Shown here: piece after piece, positions 1-8,562 of the stretch | Position numbering within the stretch: the stretch's first letter is position 1 | Layout: every line of letters begins with the position of its first letter | Source: CAZIRF01 sp964541755 | GTDB lineage: Bacteria > Spirochaetota > Spirochaetia > Treponematales > Breznakiellaceae | Direction: 5' to 3' | DNA: 40,070 nt | Assembly (NCBI GenBank): GCA_964541755.1 | Contig: CAZIRF010000027.1 | Span: 1-40,070 of the forward strand | Position numbers and translations under genes: made by a program | Notes under the pieces: generated by a model | What the model was told of the DNA's origin: nothing | Database searches by the model: none | Seen by the model: the letters and a program-made list of their open reading frames with translations, nothing else

Positions 1-336
1 CGTTGTTTCGGGCTCTGTGGGGGGCGTCTGTTTCCCGGGCCGGGGACTGCTTGAGTCTGCCAGGAGCAGCCCGTTCGTGTCGACAACACGGATGCGGCTC
101 GTATGCCGTTTTTCAAGGCGGGCTATAACCTCGCGGGCCCGTGCGCCGGTAAGGGGCTCTTCGGAGAGCCAGGCGGCGAGGGCGCGGGCTTCCTGGACGA
201 GGGCGTGTTCGAGCTTTTCGAGGAGGGCGCTCTCGTAGGCCTTGAAGGAGAGGAATCCCGCGACGGGGACGAATATCAATAGCAAATTGAACAGGAAGAG
301 GCGCAGGGCCACCGGGCCGCGGATGAGGGGTTTCAT
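1..336 (-). CDS. Sensor histidine kinase, N-terminal part (cut by window edge)
   Basis: The reverse strand stays open from an ATG at 336 to the window edge, giving 112 codons. The protein begins MKPLIRGPVALRLF, followed by a hydrophobic helix at about residues 11-30. A charged, helical, probably periplasmic segment (about 31-112) follows, with VVDTNGLLLADSS, which resembles the start of a sensor fold. The ATG overlaps the stop codon of the response regulator (ATGA), so the two are translationally coupled. The order regulator-then-kinase and the single visible helix followed by an extracytoplasmic domain fit a membrane sensor kinase that phosphorylates that regulator. Dimerisation and ATPase domains lie outside the window, so the kinase call rests on context plus topology. 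The ligand is unknown. Confidence 0.75.
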   Translation of the reverse strand, partial: MKPLIRGPVALRLFLFNLLLIFVPVAGFLSFKAYESALLEKLEHALVQEARALAAWLSEEPLTGARAREVIARLEKRHTSRIRVVDTNGLLLADSSSPRPGKQTPPTEPETT

Positions 337-1046
337 TCAGGCTGCTCCAGACGATAGCCCAGGCCGTAAATCGTGCGGATAAGCTCGTCCGGGGCCCCCG
401 CTTCCGCGAGTTTTTTACGCAGGCGTTTGATGTGTGTATCCACAACGCGTTCCTCGATAAAGGAAGCGGGAGGCCAGGCGAGCTCGATGAGTTGTTCGCG
501 CGAGAGGGCCGCCCGTGTGTGCTCGACGAGGGCCGAAAGGAGCCTGAATTCTATCAGTGTAAGGGCGAGTTCCCGGCCGTCATACCAGGCACGGTGTTCA
601 GCACTGTTGACAATGAGGCCTTCGCCGTCGGCAATGGCCGGCACTGCGACGTCGCGGCGCAGGACACTGTGGCGCGGGATACTGCGGCGCAAAACGGCAT
701 CGACGCGGGCCTGGAGCTCGCGAAGGGAGAAGGGTTTTCCCACGTAGTCGTCTGCCCCCAGGGCAAAGCCACCCAGCCGATCGAGCTCTTCGTCGCGGGA
801 AGAGAGCATGATTACCGGGAGCGCACTGCCGGATAGCCGCAGGCGCGAGAGGACGGCGGTTCCCTCGAGGCCGGGCATGACAATGTCGAGTATGGCGAGC
901 TCGAAGTTTTTTTCGGCCTCGAGCATACGCCAGGCGGCGTCGCCATCTGCCACGGTGGTGATGGCGTGGCCCGCGCGGGAAAGCGAGAGCTCGAGGGCTT
1001 CGCGTATCGAGGGTTCGTCGTCTGCGACAAGGATGCGGGCCACCAT
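333..1046 (-). CDS. OmpR/PhoB-family response regulator
   Basis: This 237-residue protein is a DNA-binding two-component regulator. The receiver domain (about 1-120) shows the acidic pair D9-D10, the phosphoacceptor D54 in LAILDIVMPG, the conserved Ser in MLSSRD, and the Lys in VGKPFSLREL. The winged-helix output domain (about 140-235) ends with VVDTHIKRLRKKL and the TIYGLGYRL wing. All catalytic receiver residues are present, so it should be phosphorylatable. The start is fixed by a strong Shine-Dalgarno, AAGGAGGA, directly before the ATG. It overlaps the kinase start by ATGA. The overall look recalls CreB/PhoB-type regulators, but the regulon cannot be read from the sequence. A weak candidate promoter (TTTACC, 18 bases, CATACT) lies upstream on the same strand. 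Confidence 0.93.
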   Translation of the reverse strand: MVARILVADDEPSIREALELSLSRAGHAITTVADGDAAWRMLEAEKNFELAILDIVMPGLEGTAVLSRLRLSGSALPVIMLSSRDEELDRLGGFALGADDYVGKPFSLRELQARVDAVLRRSIPRHSVLRRDVAVPAIADGEGLIVNSAEHRAWYDGRELALTLIEFRLLSALVEHTRAALSREQLIELAWPPASFIEERVVDTHIKRLRKKLAEAGAPDELIRTIYGLGYRLEQPE

Positions 1047-1169
1047 TCCTCCTTAAATGCTGCGCGGGCCTGTGGTATCAGTATGACCCGTATTCTCCCC
1101 TATGGTAAAGCGTATACAGTAAGTGGAAGCCTGCAGGTGGCGATAAGAAAGCGGGTACTCCGTGCTCTG

Positions 1170-1178
1170 TGGTATAGT
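1170..1178 (+). promoter_or_regulatory. Candidate extended -10 promoter for lhr
   Basis: TGG followed by TATAGT forms an extended -10 element. The distance to the ATG at 1198 is 19 bases and leaves room for the Shine-Dalgarno CAGGAG at 1184-1189. No convincing -35 is present. Confidence 0.4.
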
Positions 1179-1197
1179 ACGGGCAGGAGTTGATTTC

Positions 1198-4100
1198 ATG
1201 ATACCCGATGTCCACCCCCTCGTCGCCTCCTGGTTTCTCGAGAATGTCGGGGAGCCCACCGCCGTACAGCGCGAGACCTGGGCGGCCCTTACCCGCGGGC
1301 CTGCCGATGTCCTTGCCCTGGCCCCCACCGGGAGCGGCAAGACCCTTGCGGCCTTCCTCGTGGCCATTTCCCGCTTTATGGATGGGGCCTACCCGGAAGA
1401 GGGGCTGTCTGTCCTCTACCTGTCGCCCCTCAAGGCCCTCAACGAGGATATCAGGCGCAACCTGCTCGCGCCCCTCGACTCGCTTTCTTCGTACTGCCGT
1501 TCCCGGGGCGCCCGATTCCCCCGGATTGCTGCGGAGACCCGCTCCGGCGACACCCCCGCGCGCGATCGGCGGCACTTTCAGGCGCATCCGCCCAATATTC
1601 TCGCCATCACTCCCGAAAGCCTCGCTATTCTCCTGGGCACTGTCCGCGGGCGGGAGGTCCTTTCCACCGTACGCCTTTTGGTCGTCGACGAAGTTCACGC
1701 CCTTCTGGGCAGCAAGCGCGGGGCCTTCCTGTCCTGCCAGATTGCCCGTCTACGCGAGTTGGTGGCTACGGCGCCGGCTTCGCAGGCGGCGCCAGCTTCT
1801 CAACTGACGCCTTCTATTCAGGCGGCGCCTTTGCGGCTCTCCACTGTTGCGCTCTCCGCCACATTGGCCAATCCCTCTGTGGCCGCCCGTTTTTGTTCTT
1901 TTAATTCTGATGCATCCGGCAGCCAGAGCGGCACCGATCGAAGGGCCCCAAGCCAGATTGATGCCGACAAAGAGGCCGACATCAAGGCTCCTTCGTCCTG
2001 GGTTCTGGTAAACCCGTCGATGGAGAAGAAGCACTTTTGGCAGATCGAATTTCCCTCTGTAGATATCCCCCTGTCCGGCGCCCCGGGCCGGCCGGGGCGG
2101 CGCAAGGATCTTCCCCCCGGCGAATCGCCGCGCCACGAGGCCATCGCCCGCAGGATTGTCTCTCTCTTCGCCCCCGGGAAGACCGTCCTCGTCTTCTGCG
2201 ATTCGCGGCGCCTGTGTGAACGCATGGCGCATATCATCAATACTGTAAACGGGGCGGGGAGCGCCTGGGCTCACCACGGCAGCCTCTCCAAGGAGCTGCG
2301 GCTTTCGGTCGAGCGGCGCCTCAAGGCGGGGGAGCTCCCCTGTGTCGTGGCCACGGCTTCCCTCGAATTGGGCATCGATATCGGCGAGGTGGATCAGGTA
2401 GTCCTCGTGGGCACACCCCCCTCCGTTTCACAGGCCCTCCAGCGCATGGGCCGCTCCGGTCACCGGGTCAACGAGACGAGCCGCTGCCTCATCCTGCCCC
2501 TGCACGGGCTGGACCTCCTCCAAGCCGCGGCCCTATCGCGTCTCTTGAAAGCGGGCGCCCTCGAATCGATACGGCCGATTGAACGTCCCCTGGACATCCT
2601 CGCCCAGTGTCTTATGGCCCTCGTTCGGGAGGCCCCAGCCACAGCCGATGCCCTCTGGGAGCGCGTGCGGCACTGGCCCCCCTTCCACAAACTCGAGCGA
2701 AGGCTCTTTGATGCGACGATCTCACTCTTGACCGGCTGGAAGGGTGGGGCAGAGGGCCTCGCGGCTTATGAAGCCTCTCCCCTGGCCGCGCCTTTGGATA
2801 CCGACGCTCTGGAAGGCACTCCTCCGGAAGTCGCCGGAGCGTCTCCCCTCAATATAACTGCCGGCCTTCCTGCGGCTGGGGCCCTGCGTTCGCTCAAGGC
2901 CCGCCTCCTGCGCGATCCGGCGAGTGGTCTCCTTCACCCCACAGACGGCTTGGCCTTCCTCCTCAATACCTCCGGCGGGGCAATTACCGCCCGGGGCCTC
3001 TTTGCCCTGCGCCTGCCGGACGGCACCCGCATCGGGGAGCTCGATGAAGAGTTCGTCTGGGAGCGGCGGGCCGGGGATGCCTTTTCCTTCGGGAACCGCT
3101 CCTGGCGCATCCAGCGCATCGACAACGAGGCGGTTGAAGTGGTCCCGAACAATGTCGCCTCGGCCTACATGCCTTTCTGGCGCGCCGACGAGCGCTACCG
3201 GAGCGGTCTCCTCTTTGACGCTGCCCTCGAGATACTCGGGAATCCGGCCCTCCTTGAAGGGGACGATTCCCTCTCGCCCGATGCCCGCGAAGCCCTGTCC
3301 TCCTTCCTCGCTTCCCAAACGCGGGTGCAGGGCGGCATCCCCCCGGCCAACGCGACGCAGCTTGTCCTTGAAGTCGTCAAGGAAGATGAAGCCAAGAGCG
3401 ACCTGCGTGCGGTATTCCTCCATAGCATGCGCGGTGGTGCGATAAACCAGCTCCTCACGCTCTCCCTCGAAGCGGCCCTCGAGGAAATCTGCGAAAGCTC
3501 CCCGCGCTGTTTTTCCTCAGACACGGGAATACTCATACTGATACCTCTCGAAAGCGAGGCTCTCCAGCCCCCCGCCGAGCTCGTTCAGGCGGCCCTGCGG
3601 CGCCTCTACGGGGCTCAAGAGAGGCGGCGCCTGCTCTTTTCACGGGTGGAAGGCTCCGGGGTCTTCGGGGCCGCCTTCCGCGAGGCGGCCGAGCGCTCGC
3701 TTGTCCTGCCCCGCCCCCCGGCCGGAAAGCGGCTGCCCCTCTGGATCATGCGCCAGCGGGCGCGAAAACTCTTCGACGCCGTCCATCACTTCGGGGATTT
3801 CCCCCTTACGGCGGAGGCCTGGAGGGTAGCCCTTGAGGATACCTGGGACCTTGGGGGTTTCGACCGCCTCCTCGACGCCTTGGCGGATGGAACTATCAGC
3901 ATGGTCCGTGTTGAAACCCGCAGCCCCAGTCCCTTTGCGCAGGGATTGGTCTGGAAGGAGACCGATGCCCTCCTGTACGAGGGCGACGGGACGGCGGGGC
4001 GCAGCGGCGCGAGTCTTGACGACAAGATTCTCGCGGATCTCGCCCCTGCAAAGTTGCCGCGCCCGGATGCGGCTCTTCTGGACGGCTTTGTGCGCCGCCT

Positions 4101-5901
4101 CAAGCGCCTCGAAGTTCTGCGTGCCCCCGGGGAGCTCCTGGAGCTCGTCGACTGGGTGGCCGAACGGCGGGTCATCCCGCTCGAGGAGTGGGCTTTATTG
4201 CGTGAATTCCTCCCGCCACCCCTGCAGGAGCAGTTGGATGCGGATCCCGGTTTGGGCGGGCGCCTCGCCTGTTTGCCCCCCCCCTCCGTTGCCCTCCCGG
4301 CAGGGTCGGGAATGATAGTCCTTGCCGATGAATACGAACGCATTGCCTCCGATCGCCTCGCGGCCTTGGAGCAGGTCCTGCGTTTCGAGGGCCCGCTTTC
4401 GCTCTCGCGTCTATCCACCCTCCTGGGAGCTGATGAAGAGGCGATCGCCCTCGCCCTCGAGGAATTGGAAGCGGCGGGCCTCGTCGTTCGCGGCGTCCCT
4501 CTGGCAGAGGGGGGGAGTGGTTTCTGCGACCGGGAGAATCTCGAGCGCCTCTTGCGTCTGGGCCGATCCTCCCGCCGGCCGCGCGTTGACGAACGGGCGC
4601 CGGCTATCCTGGGCCTGCTCGCCGCATCCCGCGCCGGCCTGCCGGTCTTTGCCCCGGATACCGGCGGCGCTGCCGAAGTCGCCGGTGCTGCCGAAGCTGC
4701 CGATTCCGGTCGGGACCCCTTCCGTTCGCTGGCCCTCTGGCAGGCCCCGGCGGCCCTCTTCGAGCGTGAGTTCCTTCCCGCCCGCAATCCCGCCTACCGC
4801 AGCGACGATCTCGATCGGGCCCTCGCCTCCCTCGATCTCCTCTGGCGGGGAGCCGCCAATATGGAGGTCCTCTTCTGCCGCCCGGACGAGCTCGATCTCG
4901 CCGAAGAGCGCCGGGGCGGCGGCCGCATTGACACCGGCGAGGGCTTTCTCGACTTCTGGCAGTTGCGCGATGCCCTGGGCCTCGACAATGCCGCCGCCTT
5001 CTCTGTGCTTTGGGAAGAGGTCCAGGCCGGCAGCCTGAGTGCCGACTCCTTCGCCCCCATCCGCCAGGGCCTTGTCGAGGGCTTTTCCTGGCCCTCTTCG
5101 GGCCCCGTAGACCCTGGATCAGGGGCTGGCGGCGAAAAAGCGGGCCTGTATGGAAGCCGGAAGGGCGTAATGCCCCGCGCGATCGCGGCCCGCGCCAATG
5201 CGGCCCGCGCCCTTGCGCGCCGTTTCCGCTCCGGGCCGCCGGTGCCGGGGCGCTGGTTCTCCCTGGCCAACGACTGGCTGCCCGACGATCGCGACCCCAT
5301 CGACTGTGAAGAGCTCAATGTCGAGCGGGTGCGGCTCATGCTCTCCCGCTACGGGATCATCAGCCGTGCTCATCTGGAGCGGGAAATTCCCTCACTCTCC
5401 TGGTCGCGCCTCCTTCCCACCCTGCGGCGCATGGAGTTGTCGGGCGAGCTCGTCACCGGCCGCTTTGTTTCGGGCGTCAACTCCCTCCAGTTCGCCGGCC
5501 CGGGCATTGTGGAAGAGCTCGAACGCCTTGACGGCGCGTGCGGTATTTGGTGGGTGAATGCCTGTGATCCCGTGTCCATGGCGGGGCTGTCGGCCGAGGG
5601 CCTCGACGGGCGCTTGCCGCCCCGCTTGGCGGGCATCCGTCTCTGTTTTCGCGGCAGTGAATTGATTGCGCTGTCAAAAAAGAAGGGAAAAGAATTGGTT
5701 TTTTATACTGATAGCTCCAGCCCGGACGCCCCGGCCCTCGCGGCCTTCGCCGCAGGGCCCGCCCGGCGCGCTGTAAACAGCGAAAAGCCGCTCGCCGTGA
5801 CGTCAATCAACGGCCTGCCGGCCCACAAGAGCCCCTGGGCAGAGCCTTTGGTATCCTGTGGGGGCTTCGAGCGGGATCGTCAGCGCCTCGTAATATGGTA
5901 G
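1198..5901 (+). CDS. lhr: Lhr-type superfamily 2 DNA/RNA helicase, full length
   Basis: This large helicase has 1567 residues, close to the long Lhr form of E. coli. Visible motifs are Walker A APTGSGKT (42-49), DEVH (164-167), SAT (220-222) and motif VI QRMGRSGHR (415-423). The winged-helix and beta-barrel part of the Lhr core follows, then a long C-terminal extension. Lhr proteins are 3'-5' ATP-dependent helicases linked to DNA repair and replication-stress responses. The ATG at 1198 is chosen over an in-frame ATG at 1162 because CAGGAG lies 8 bases upstream and the family N-terminus (HPLVASWF) starts there. Low-complexity inserts rich in Ala, Ser and Pro interrupt the ATPase domain between DEVH and SAT and again just after SAT (about 190-268). 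It is a single gene, convergent with icd, and divergent from the two-component pair. Confidence 0.93.
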   Translation: MIPDVHPLVASWFLENVGEPTAVQRETWAALTRGPADVLALAPTGSGKTLAAFLVAISRFMDGAYPEEGLSVLYLSPLKALNEDIRRNLLAPLDSLSSYCRSRGARFPRIAAETRSGDTPARDRRHFQAHPPNILAITPESLAILLGTVRGREVLSTVRLLVVDEVHALLGSKRGAFLSCQIARLRELVATAPASQAAPASQLTPSIQAAPLRLSTVALSATLANPSVAARFCSFNSDASGSQSGTDRRAPSQIDADKEADIKAPSSWVLVNPSMEKKHFWQIEFPSVDIPLSGAPGRPGRRKDLPPGESPRHEAIARRIVSLFAPGKTVLVFCDSRRLCERMAHIINTVNGAGSAWAHHGSLSKELRLSVERRLKAGELPCVVATASLELGIDIGEVDQVVLVGTPPSVSQALQRMGRSGHRVNETSRCLILPLHGLDLLQAAALSRLLKAGALESIRPIERPLDILAQCLMALVREAPATADALWERVRHWPPFHKLERRLFDATISLLTGWKGGAEGLAAYEASPLAAPLDTDALEGTPPEVAGASPLNITAGLPAAGALRSLKARLLRDPASGLLHPTDGLAFLLNTSGGAITARGLFALRLPDGTRIGELDEEFVWERRAGDAFSFGNRSWRIQRIDNEAVEVVPNNVASAYMPFWRADERYRSGLLFDAALEILGNPALLEGDDSLSPDAREALSSFLASQTRVQGGIPPANATQLVLEVVKEDEAKSDLRAVFLHSMRGGAINQLLTLSLEAALEEICESSPRCFSSDTGILILIPLESEALQPPAELVQAALRRLYGAQERRRLLFSRVEGSGVFGAAFREAAERSLVLPRPPAGKRLPLWIMRQRARKLFDAVHHFGDFPLTAEAWRVALEDTWDLGGFDRLLDALADGTISMVRVETRSPSPFAQGLVWKETDALLYEGDGTAGRSGASLDDKILADLAPAKLPRPDAALLDGFVRRLKRLEVLRAPGELLELVDWVAERRVIPLEEWALLREFLPPPLQEQLDADPGLGGRLACLPPPSVALPAGSGMIVLADEYERIASDRLAALEQVLRFEGPLSLSRLSTLLGADEEAIALALEELEAAGLVVRGVPLAEGGSGFCDRENLERLLRLGRSSRRPRVDERAPAILGLLAASRAGLPVFAPDTGGAAEVAGAAEAADSGRDPFRSLALWQAPAALFEREFLPARNPAYRSDDLDRALASLDLLWRGAANMEVLFCRPDELDLAEERRGGGRIDTGEGFLDFWQLRDALGLDNAAAFSVLWEEVQAGSLSADSFAPIRQGLVEGFSWPSSGPVDPGSGAGGEKAGLYGSRKGVMPRAIAARANAARALARRFRSGPPVPGRWFSLANDWLPDDRDPIDCEELNVERVRLMLSRYGIISRAHLEREIPSLSWSRLLPTLRRMELSGELVTGRFVSGVNSLQFAGPGIVEELERLDGACGIWWVNACDPVSMAGLSAEGLDGRLPPRLAGIRLCFRGSELIALSKKKGKELVFYTDSSSPDAPALAAFAAGPARRAVNSEKPLAVTSINGLPAHKSPWAEPLVSCGGFERDRQRLVIW

Positions 5902-5905
5902 CTTC

Positions 5906-5929
5906 GGGGGCCGGCTCGCGCCGGCCCCC
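5906..5929. terminator. GC-rich hairpin between convergent lhr and icd
   Basis: A perfect 10-bp stem (GGGGGCCGGC and its complement) with a TCGC loop lies 4 bases after the lhr stop. It has no T-run on either side, so it may be a structural 3' end or a weak bidirectional terminator rather than a canonical intrinsic one. Confidence 0.55.
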
Positions 5930-5930
5930 T

Positions 5931-5992
5931 CAATCGCTCACATCCTTGATGCGATTGCGCGCAATCGCTTACATCCTTGACGCTATTGCGGC
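5931..5992. repeat. Tandem duplication of the icd 3' end
   Basis: Two adjacent copies (5931-5961 and 5962-5992) match at 26 of the first 29 bases. The upstream-coding copy (5962-5992) carries the last icd codons and its stop. The other copy lies just past the stop and can still be read as A-I-A-S-R-M-stop. The junction creates a perfect 18-bp palindrome at 5951-5968 (GCGATTGCG and its complement). Confidence 0.85.
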
Positions 5993-7168
5993 TATGAACT
6001 CCCAGGAGTCCAGGGCCTTTGCCGGGGCGGGCTTTGCCAGGCGCAGGAGATCCCCGGTCATTTCGCCCGCCTCGATGGTGTCGAGGGTTGCCTTTTCGAG
6101 CTTTTTGGCGAAGGCGGCGAGTTCGGGGGTATTGTCAAGCTCGGCGCGCTTGATGAGGGCTCCCGTCCAGGCGAAGATGAGGGCCACGGGGTTGGTGCTC
6201 GTCTTCTCGCCCTTCTGCCAGCGGTAGTAGTGTTGCTGGACCGTCCCGTGTGCCGCCTCGTACTCGAAGGCCCCGGAGGGCGATACGAGGACGCTCGTCA
6301 TCATGGCGAGGCTGCCGGCGGCGCTAGCGACCATGTCGCTCATCACGTCGCCGTCATAGTTCTTGCAGGCCCACAGGAAGCCGCCGGAGCCCTTCACGAC
6401 GCGTGCGACGGCATCGTCTATCAGTGTATAGAAATAGGAGATGCCCGCCTTTGCACAGGCCTCCTTGTACTCCTCTTCGTAGACCTTCTGGAAGATTTCC
6501 TTGAAGCGATGGTCGTAGATCTTGGAAATGGTGTCCTTGGTCGCGAACCAGATATCGAGTTTGGCCTCGAGGGCGTAGAGAAAACAGGCGCGGGCGAAGC
6601 TCTCGATGGATGCGTCGAGGTTGTGCATGCCCTGGACGACGCCCGCTCCGGGCATCTCGGCGACGAGTTTCTTCTGGACGCTGCCATCCTTGGCCGTGTA
6701 GACCAATTCAACCGTGCCGGGGCCGGGAATGGCCATCTCGGCATTCTTGTAGACGTCGCCATAGGCGTGGCGGCCAATAACGATGGGCTTTTCCCAGCAG
6801 GAGACCGAGGGCTTCACGTTCTTGAGGCCGATGGGCATGCGAAAGACCGTCCCGTCGAGTATGGCGCGGATGGTCGCGTTGGGGCTGGGGTGCAGGTGCT
6901 TGAGATTGTATTCCGTCTTGCGGGCCTGGTTTGCGGTAATGGTTGCGCACTTGACGCCCACGCCCAGCCGCTGGATGGCCTTGGCCGATTCAACGGTTAC
7001 CGCGTCGTCGGTCTTGTCGCGGTTTTCGAGCCCCAAGTCGTAGTATTCGGTTTTGAGGTCGACCCAGGGGAGGAGGAGTTTTTCCTTTATAACGCCCCAG
7101 AGGACGCGGGTCATTTCGTCGCCGTCGATTTCGACGAGGGCGGTCTTCATTTCGATCTTCTTGTTCAT
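5969..7168 (-). CDS. icd: Isocitrate dehydrogenase, eukaryote-like (type II) family
   Basis: This 399-residue enzyme oxidatively decarboxylates isocitrate to 2-oxoglutarate in the cytoplasm. It aligns along its length with homodimeric type II IDHs such as human IDH1. Substrate and metal residues are retained: T78, S95, N97, R101, R110, R133, K211, D274 and D278 (human T77, S94, N96, R100, R109, R132, K212, D275, D279). The human D252 equivalent is E224. Cofactor residues differ: the human NADP-contact R314 is Q312 (in AHGTVQQHYY), and K260 is E232 (in VYEEEYK). NADP specificity is therefore doubtful and NAD use is possible. The ATG at 7168 follows AGGAG, whereas the 59 upstream in-frame codons look non-coding. 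It has no operon partner. Confidence 0.95.
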   Translation of the reverse strand: MNKKIEMKTALVEIDGDEMTRVLWGVIKEKLLLPWVDLKTEYYDLGLENRDKTDDAVTVESAKAIQRLGVGVKCATITANQARKTEYNLKHLHPSPNATIRAILDGTVFRMPIGLKNVKPSVSCWEKPIVIGRHAYGDVYKNAEMAIPGPGTVELVYTAKDGSVQKKLVAEMPGAGVVQGMHNLDASIESFARACFLYALEAKLDIWFATKDTISKIYDHRFKEIFQKVYEEEYKEACAKAGISYFYTLIDDAVARVVKGSGGFLWACKNYDGDVMSDMVASAAGSLAMMTSVLVSPSGAFEYEAAHGTVQQHYYRWQKGEKTSTNPVALIFAWTGALIKRAELDNTPELAAFAKKLEKATLDTIEAGEMTGDLLRLAKPAPAKALDSWEFIAAIASRM

Positions 7169-7241
7169 TGGAGCTCCTGTTACCGGAAGTGTGCGGGAGG
7201 GGTCCCCCACGAATTTTCGCTCCTGGAGGCCCCGGTATGTC

Positions 7242-7288
7242 ATTATGCGACAGGCCTCTATAATTGACAGCAAGCCACATCTTGTCAA
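7242..7288 (-). promoter_or_regulatory. Candidate icd promoter region
   Basis: Two overlapping sigma-70-like options read leftward: TTGACA (7288-7283), 17 bases, AATTAT (7265-7260); or CTGTCA (7270-7265), 17 bases, CATAAT (7247-7242). The first -35 overlaps, on the other strand, the -35 of the divergent gene at 7336. Confidence 0.4.
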
Positions 7289-7309
7289 CGGCCTGTGTCG
7301 TGCTATAAT
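7282..7309 (+). promoter_or_regulatory. Sigma-70 promoter for the 7336-9769 operon
   Basis: TTGTCA (7282-7287), a 16-base spacer and a perfect TATAAT (7304-7309), with TG upstream making an extended -10. The expected start near 7316 leaves a leader of about 20 bases containing AGGAG. Confidence 0.75.
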
Positions 7310-7335
7310 GTCACATCCTTTGATAGGAGACCTTG

Positions 7336-8562
7336 ATGATGACACCGGCAGGCGCCCTTGCGGCAGTCAATGCGAGTACCGTAGCAGCTGTCCCTGTCTC
7401 TGCGACAGATGAGCCGGCAAGAAAAAAGTGTTTGGACTTGAGAGCCCGTATCGTCTTGGACGAAACAGGCGTTTCCTTTTTCCAGAAGCGCCAGGTGCGC
7501 ATGCAGTGTTTCGAAGGGGCCGAAGGTGAACCCCGCTTCGGATTTCGCCTGCGTACCGTCGACGTTCCCTGGTTAAAGAGACTCCTCCATTCCGGCTTTG
7601 TGGACAAGGCTGAATTCCCCGTTCGCGAGATCGCAGGTGTAAAAACTGCGCTCAATGATCTTTCGCGTCTGGTTGTCTACTCAATGATATACGGTCGTTT
7701 CAAATCGGCCGTTATCGCAAGAGCGGTCAATACCGAGGTTATTCGCCGATGGAACCGCATGCACCCCAACAAGTCGCTTGATGCGCACAACGCCGTCTCG
7801 CCGCCGGAACTGCGTCACGCCATGGCGGCGCGGGAATCGGCTATTGAAGACTTGAAGAAAGAAATAATGGCACCGGTGCAACGGGCCCTTGCAATAGGGC
7901 AAAAGCGCAGCCCTGAGGATCAGCACAAGTTGGCCGTCTTCGCCCGGGACCTCTTGAACAGCCTTGATCCCCTTGTGTACTTCGTCTTGCTTGGTAGCGA
8001 TGTCGAAGCCCGTCGGTCCATCGTCACAGATATTGCGCGTGAAGTTAATTCCAGTCTCGAGAAGGCAGATTTGGCCGATTACCTTACGCTTATGGTTCTT
8101 GAGCTGATGAGCGCCGCCGAGCGTACCACCCTCCTGGGTCTCCTTGGGCCAGGGGTTCCCCCTTCAGAAATCCGCAGTCAACTCGAGAACCCCGTAAAGC
8201 GCCGCGAGCTCCTTGCGCACCTTCCCAACGGTCTCGCATCGGCCATGGTCTGGTCGCTCGCCCGCCGCTGGTCGCTTGGTCGTTGGCGCTACCGTCTGCG
8301 GGTGAGCCTTCACGACGGTTCGTCTTCTTTCGAAGACTCAAAGCGTCTCTTCGAGGAGCGTGGCCGCCTCTCTTTGGGCGACCGCAGTCTCAAGGAGTTC
8401 TACGACCACGGGTCGGGCCCCTACGGCGACGATGGCATGGGGTGGTATTATCTCTCCTTCCTGGGGGAAGCCTGCGAGAAAATGGGTGTCAATTTCCAGG
8501 CGAGTGTGCGCGAGCGTCCCGGTAGCGGGACCGCCGCCGTCAATCTTGTTTTTGTATTCTGA
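7336..8562 (+). CDS. Conserved-looking protein of unknown function with kinase-like C-terminus
   Basis: This 408-residue soluble protein is not recognised as a named family. Its C-terminal 60 residues (GMGWYYLSFLGEACEKMG, then GSGTAAVNLVFVF) resemble the G2 box, helix and last strand of a histidine-kinase ATPase domain. No H-box or N-box is evident, so catalysis is not supported. The middle is helical and charged. It has no signal peptide or membrane segment. The start could be TTG 7333, ATG 7336 or ATG 7339; AGGAG at 7325-7329 favours one of the ATGs. It is first in an operon, and its TGA overlaps the next ATG (TGATG), which suggests a role tied to the exporter encoded downstream. Confidence 0.8.
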   Translation: MMTPAGALAAVNASTVAAVPVSATDEPARKKCLDLRARIVLDETGVSFFQKRQVRMQCFEGAEGEPRFGFRLRTVDVPWLKRLLHSGFVDKAEFPVREIAGVKTALNDLSRLVVYSMIYGRFKSAVIARAVNTEVIRRWNRMHPNKSLDAHNAVSPPELRHAMAARESAIEDLKKEIMAPVQRALAIGQKRSPEDQHKLAVFARDLLNSLDPLVYFVLLGSDVEARRSIVTDIAREVNSSLEKADLADYLTLMVLELMSAAERTTLLGLLGPGVPPSEIRSQLENPVKRRELLAHLPNGLASAMVWSLARRWSLGRWRYRLRVSLHDGSSSFEDSKRLFEERGRLSLGDRSLKEFYDHGSGPYGDDGMGWYYLSFLGEACEKMGVNFQASVRERPGSGTAAVNLVFVF

